Of a stretch of DNA of 64,000 nucleotides, positions 60,031-64,000 are shown in pieces. The notes beneath the pieces are model-generated. The model was not told where the DNA came from. It worked only from the letters and a program-made list of their open reading frames with translations, and ran no database searches. This DNA is from Reichenbachiella sp. (lineage in GTDB: Bacteria > Bacteroidota > Bacteroidia > Cytophagales > Cyclobacteriaceae), in assembly GCF_033344935.1 (NCBI RefSeq), contig NZ_JAWPMM010000001.1, positions 372,001 to 436,000 on the forward strand. The letters are read 5' to 3'. The position numbers and the translations under genes were made by a program. Each line of letters starts with the position of its first letter. Positions within the stretch are counted from its first letter, which is position 1.

Positions 60031-61464
60031 TTGAACACATACGATTCATTGTCTCGAATCCAATCAGACATTGATTCGGGCAAAATAGATTGCGTAGGGT
60101 TGGTCAACCACTACCTTTCCAACATTAAGACATACGAACACCTTAATGCACTTACGGCAGTTTATGCCGATGAAGCATTGGCTGCTGCGAAAAAAGTACA
60201 GCAAAAAATCAATGGTGGAACCGCTGGCCGATTGGCTGGTATGGTCTTTACCATCAAAGATGTTTATTGTCATGAAGGGCATGAACTCCAATGCGGAAGC
60301 AAAATCTTAGAAGGATTCGAATCACAGTTTACTGCGACATGTGTCCAGCGACTGCTAGACGAAGACGCTATTCTAATAGGTCGAAACAACTGTGATGAAT
60401 TCGCCATGGGTTCGTCCAATGAAAATTCGGTTTTTGGGCCAACCATTAATGCGGCAGGAGAAAACAAAGTCCCAGGAGGATCATCAGGTGGTTCTGCAGT
60501 AGCCGTACAAGCAGATATGTGCTTAGTTTCTATTGGTTCAGATACAGGAGGCTCTGTTCGTCAACCAGCAGCCTATTGTGGTATAGTTGGCTTCAAGCCT
60601 AATTACGGAAGAATATCAAGACACGGCCTATCGGCCTATGCAAGTTCATTTGACTGTGTAGGTATTCTAGCCCATTGCATAGACGACACTGCTTTGACTT
60701 TAGAGATTATGGCTGGCGCAGACGAATATGATACAACAGTATCTCATTCCGACGTACCAACGTACTCAAAAAATATCGACTGGAATGGCAATGCCAAGGT
60801 AGCTTGCTTTGACAATACGCTTTCTCATGAAGGCATAGATGATGAAGTAAAATTTGCCACCAGTGAGGCTTATGATAAGCTTCAGAGCTTAGGCCATAGC
60901 ATTGATCACCTGGGTTTTGATTATTTAGATCACGTATTGCCCACCTATTATATCCTTACTACAGCTGAGGCTAGCACGAACTTGTCTCGCTATGATGGGG
61001 TCCGCTATGGTTATAGAAGTGAGAATGGTCATGACCTGGAGTCCATGTATAAAAAATCTCGTTCGGAGGGATTTGGAGATGAGGTGAAGAAAAGAATTTT
61101 GCTCGGAACGTATGTCTTGAGTGAAGGCTTTTACGATGCCTATTTCACTAAAGCACAAAAGGTACGAAGATTAATTCGCGATGAAACGAAGAAGATATTC
61201 GAGAATCATGACTTTATTATCTTGCCTACAGCACCGACTACGGCATTCGAACTCAATAGCCACAACCGAGATCCTTTAGAAATGTATTTGGAGGATATTT
61301 TCACTGTTCAAGCCTCATTGGCTGGGTTGCCTGCCATCTCTTTGCCCAATGGCAAGGATAAAAATGGTATGCCCATTGGAATTCAGGTGATTGCTAATAC
61401 TTTTGAAGAGGAAAAACTGTTATCTTTTTCGAAGTACTTGGTAGATCATGTACTGGCCAAATAA
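60031..61464 (+). CDS. gatA: Aspartyl/glutamyl-tRNA amidotransferase subunit A
   Basis: 477 residues. Amidase of the GatCAB complex that makes Gln-tRNA(Gln)/Asn-tRNA(Asn). The catalytic triad is in place: Lys76 (VFTIKDVYC), Ser151 in GGSSGGSAVA and Ser175 in GSDTGGSVRQPA, matching the spacing of characterised GatA. It appears to start at TTG (60031), directly behind tatA. gatB and gatC are elsewhere. Confidence 0.95.
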   Translation: MNTYDSLSRIQSDIDSGKIDCVGLVNHYLSNIKTYEHLNALTAVYADEALAAAKKVQQKINGGTAGRLAGMVFTIKDVYCHEGHELQCGSKILEGFESQFTATCVQRLLDEDAILIGRNNCDEFAMGSSNENSVFGPTINAAGENKVPGGSSGGSAVAVQADMCLVSIGSDTGGSVRQPAAYCGIVGFKPNYGRISRHGLSAYASSFDCVGILAHCIDDTALTLEIMAGADEYDTTVSHSDVPTYSKNIDWNGNAKVACFDNTLSHEGIDDEVKFATSEAYDKLQSLGHSIDHLGFDYLDHVLPTYYILTTAEASTNLSRYDGVRYGYRSENGHDLESMYKKSRSEGFGDEVKKRILLGTYVLSEGFYDAYFTKAQKVRRLIRDETKKIFENHDFIILPTAPTTAFELNSHNRDPLEMYLEDIFTVQASLAGLPAISLPNGKDKNGMPIGIQVIANTFEEEKLLSFSKYLVDHVLAK

Positions 61465-62820
61465 ATGATGATCAAAAACATACTTATTATTCTCGGGCTT
61501 ATTCCCTCCTTTCAGCTCTTAGCACAAAAGGACGCCACTTTGGATCAATTTCCAGAAACTTCTTACGAATTGATGGAAGACCGATTGAAATGTGTGGAGG
61601 GTAGCATTCCATTGGAATTCAACGAGCGCATCAAATCCTTTATCGACTATTTCACCATTCGAGACAGAGAGTACACCAAATCTGTATTGGCCAACCGTGA
61701 TTTATTCTTTCCCATTTTTGAAAAGGCATTAGCCGAAAGAGGCATGCCAGATGAATTGAAATACTTGTCCATCGTAGAGTCGGGCTTACGTCCTAATGCC
61801 ATGTCCAGGGTCGGCGCTGCAGGATTATGGCAATTCATGCCGGCTACCGGAAAATCCTATGGACTTTCACAGTCCTGGTATATCGATGAACGGATGGATC
61901 CCTATGAAGCTACTCAGGCAGCCTGTAGATATTTAAAGGCACTTTACAATATGTTTGGCGATTGGGAATTGGCCTTGGCTGCTTATAATACGGGCCCAGG
62001 AAATGTGAGAAAGGCCATTCGGAGATCTGGGTACCAAAAGACATTTTGGGAAATATATCGATATCTACCAAGAGAAACCCGTTCGTATGTGCCACAGTTT
62101 GTGGCCATGATCTATACGCTCAACTATTTGGATGAACACAATTTTATCCTTGACGAAATAGATATGAATTATCAGGTAGCCCATGATACGGTACATGTGA
62201 ATGGCTACATGCATCTAGAGACTTTTGCAAATCTGACCAATCTTTGTGTAGATGATCTTATTTCGCTCAACCCTCATGTGATTAGAGGAGCCACTCCTGA
62301 TGGCACATTGAATTTTCCGCTTAGGGTGCCATCGGACTTGGCCGAGGACATTCGGATGAACCGTTTAGCTATTTTGGATTCAGCGAGCAAAGTAGGAAGA
62401 AAAGAATTGGAGTATTTGGCCAGAAATTCACCAGGCAGCACCTATGGTCGTACACGACAGGTCTATAGAGTAAGAAGTGGTGATGTGTTAGGCACCATTG
62501 CTCAGCGATATCATGTCCGGGTATCTGATCTCAAGAGATGGAATAATTTAAATAGCAATATGATCCGAGTGGGTCAGCGATTGAATATTTGGACCTTACC
62601 ACACTATTCTTCCAAAACTAGAGAAACTTACGTGGTGAAAAATGTCCCAAAACCCGTGCCGGTTGTGGCGGGAGGAACTTATCATTTGGTGAAGTCTGGG
62701 GAATCGCTCTGGAGTATTTCGAAGCTGTATGAAGATTTAAGCATTGAAAAAATTAAGAAATTGAATAACCTCACTACTTCCAATATCAAGCCGGGCCAAA
62801 AATTATTAATTAATATGTGA
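61465..62820 (+). CDS. LysM-containing lytic transglycosylase (MltD-like)
   Basis: 451 residues. A signal peptide (ILIILGLIPSFQLLAQ) precedes an SLT domain with catalytic Glu105 (SIVESGLRPNAMSRVGAAGLW) and the AYNTGPGNVRKAI motif. Two C-terminal LysM domains bind peptidoglycan: YRVRSGDVLGTIAQRYHV and YHLVKSGESLWSISKLYE. It cleaves murein strands in the periplasm. Its ATG follows the gatA stop directly. Confidence 0.95.
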   Translation: MMIKNILIILGLIPSFQLLAQKDATLDQFPETSYELMEDRLKCVEGSIPLEFNERIKSFIDYFTIRDREYTKSVLANRDLFFPIFEKALAERGMPDELKYLSIVESGLRPNAMSRVGAAGLWQFMPATGKSYGLSQSWYIDERMDPYEATQAACRYLKALYNMFGDWELALAAYNTGPGNVRKAIRRSGYQKTFWEIYRYLPRETRSYVPQFVAMIYTLNYLDEHNFILDEIDMNYQVAHDTVHVNGYMHLETFANLTNLCVDDLISLNPHVIRGATPDGTLNFPLRVPSDLAEDIRMNRLAILDSASKVGRKELEYLARNSPGSTYGRTRQVYRVRSGDVLGTIAQRYHVRVSDLKRWNNLNSNMIRVGQRLNIWTLPHYSSKTRETYVVKNVPKPVPVVAGGTYHLVKSGESLWSISKLYEDLSIEKIKKLNNLTTSNIKPGQKLLINM

Positions 62821-62863
62821 CTTTTGCTAAAACCCGGATTACTACTAAAAGCATTCAACTCTT

Positions 62864-63943
62864 ATGACATTGAGAAACACGCATTACCTATTAATACTTT
62901 TAATTTCATTTTTAACTGTTAGCTGTAGTTCAGACACCGCGAAAAACGGTGGAAGCAAGTCTCATTTGCCAGTGGCACGTGGCGAAGCCAATGCTATACT
63001 TTGTGTGATGGATACTACCCAGTGGAACGGTCCGGTAGGCGAGGCATTAAGAGATATTTTTTCTGACTATGTCCCAGGCTTGCCTCAGGACGAGCCTTAC
63101 TTCAAGTTGAGAAATATCAACCCATTGAAAATGAATAATATTCTCAAAACGGGTAAGTCCATGATATTCGTGAGTACAATGGATAACCAAGGTGCTCAAA
63201 GCCGAGCCATGCAAAACTATTTTACCTCTTCCTCTTTAGAGAAAATTTTGAGTGACACTGCCTTGTATAGATTGCCTCAAAAGAATCAGTTTGCACGAGG
63301 ACAAGAAATCTTACATCTTTTTGGTCAAACAGAGCAGCAACTTATTGCTCATTTGAAAAGAGATAAAGAGGTATTAAGAAATTACTTCTTGAATATTGAG
63401 AATGAAAGAATTTCAAAGGCTGTATTTAAGGTTCGTGAAAAGCAGATCGAGAAGACATTGAGAGAAACTCATGGCTTTGATGTGCAAGTGCCTTATGGTT
63501 ATGATTTGGCAAAAAACCAACGAGATTTTATTTGGATTAGACTTTTAGACCCAGAATATGAAAAAAATATTTTTGTTCATTATAGACCATTCAATTCTCG
63601 CGAACCTTTTGAGGATGTGTTAGCATTTCGCGAAGAAATCACCTCCTCTTATATGCGTGATGTCCAGAAGCCAGATATTTTCATGACGCTACAAAATGAG
63701 AACATGAATATCCGTGAAGTGAACTTCAAAGGAAAATATGCCAAAGAACTCCGTGGTCTTTGGAAGCTGAGTGATATTTCTGGAGGAGGACCTTTTGTCA
63801 GTTACGTATTTGTTGACGAATCTCAAAAACGCTTGTATTATTTGGAAGGGTATGTATACGCGCCATCCAAGGATAAGCGTGAGTTTATGCAAGAAATGGA
63901 AGTCATAATAAACACCTTCCGTTCTGGGAAAGAATTGAAATAA
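62864..63943 (+). CDS. DUF4837 family lipoprotein
   Basis: 359 residues. Lipobox FLTVSC with Cys21. The DUF4837 body starts with SHLPVARGEANAILCVMD and includes GEALRDIFSDYVPGLPQDEP and a C-terminal FKGKYAKELRGLWKLSD region with GGPFVSYVF. Function unknown; it is encoded together with tatA, gatA and the LysM transglycosylase, an arrangement that recurs in Bacteroidota. Confidence 0.88.
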   Translation: MTLRNTHYLLILLISFLTVSCSSDTAKNGGSKSHLPVARGEANAILCVMDTTQWNGPVGEALRDIFSDYVPGLPQDEPYFKLRNINPLKMNNILKTGKSMIFVSTMDNQGAQSRAMQNYFTSSSLEKILSDTALYRLPQKNQFARGQEILHLFGQTEQQLIAHLKRDKEVLRNYFLNIENERISKAVFKVREKQIEKTLRETHGFDVQVPYGYDLAKNQRDFIWIRLLDPEYEKNIFVHYRPFNSREPFEDVLAFREEITSSYMRDVQKPDIFMTLQNENMNIREVNFKGKYAKELRGLWKLSDISGGGPFVSYVFVDESQKRLYYLEGYVYAPSKDKREFMQEMEVIINTFRSGKELK

Positions 63944-64000
63944 GGGTGCTATTTTCAAGTCATTAAACTCTGATAACATAATGCCTATTTTCTAGGTCAT

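Overview
This window is chromosomal DNA of a Bacteroidota bacterium, most likely a marine-type member of the Cytophagales. The signs are a TonB receptor plus DUF4249 lipoprotein pair, two large secreted proteins with type IX secretion (T9SS) C-terminal sorting domains, many SC/AC-type lipoprotein signals, promoter-like TTG-N18-TAnnTTTG elements, and interspersed intergenic repeats of a kind seen in this phylum. A genus such as Reichenbachiella would fit, but that is inference. No phage, CRISPR array, rRNA or tRNA was found. The only clear mobile element is one complete-looking IS4-family insertion sequence.

Layout. 0-12.6 kb: end of a TonB receptor/DUF4249 operon, an AsmA-like envelope protein, an unusual fusion of a membrane AraC-type regulator with a MacB/FtsX-type ABC permease, a DUF1080 glycan-active protein divergent from an AraC regulator, DoxX, a barrel-like protein, and a degenerate nucleotidyltransferase-like protein. 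12.6-20.7 kb: the bacterial alpha-2-macroglobulin/PBP1C pair. 20.7-24.5 kb: purB between repeat-rich gaps, followed by the IS. 24.5-33 kb: an envelope-biogenesis run on the minus strand (coaX, OM barrel, TPR, LptC, a previously uncalled 52-residue membrane protein, CorC/HlyC-like protein, PpiD-like foldase, DUF493). 33-39.6 kb: NhaD-type antiporter, ribH, TPR protein, pdhA, recF, histidine kinase. 39.7-46.2 kb: P450, Ada, a kinase-like protein with a phosphoacceptor region but no ATPase domain, FAD oxidoreductase, free Met-sulfoxide reductase, DoxX. 46.3-56.1 kb: two T9SS cargo proteins flanking an epimerase, cysH, a PTPS-type pterin synthase overlapping folE, DinB and a D-threonine-aldolase-like enzyme. 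56.2-64 kb: an SDR lacking its catalytic Tyr, small lipoproteins, YceI, and the tatA-gatA-lytic transglycosylase-DUF4837 operon.

How the genes work together. Much of the window serves the cell envelope: LPS transport (LptC), OM protein folding (PpiD), peptidoglycan synthesis and surveillance (PbpC with A2M), peptidoglycan turnover (LysM transglycosylase), Tat export, and T9SS surface proteins. The rest is core metabolism and repair (purB, ribH, folE, pdhA, gatA, coaX, recF, ada, msrC). The most unusual items are the AraC-permease fusion, the phosphoacceptor-only kinase-like protein, the IS whose transposase start lies in a long inverted repeat behind a terminator-like hairpin, and the palindromic elements clustered around the A2M gene and purB.
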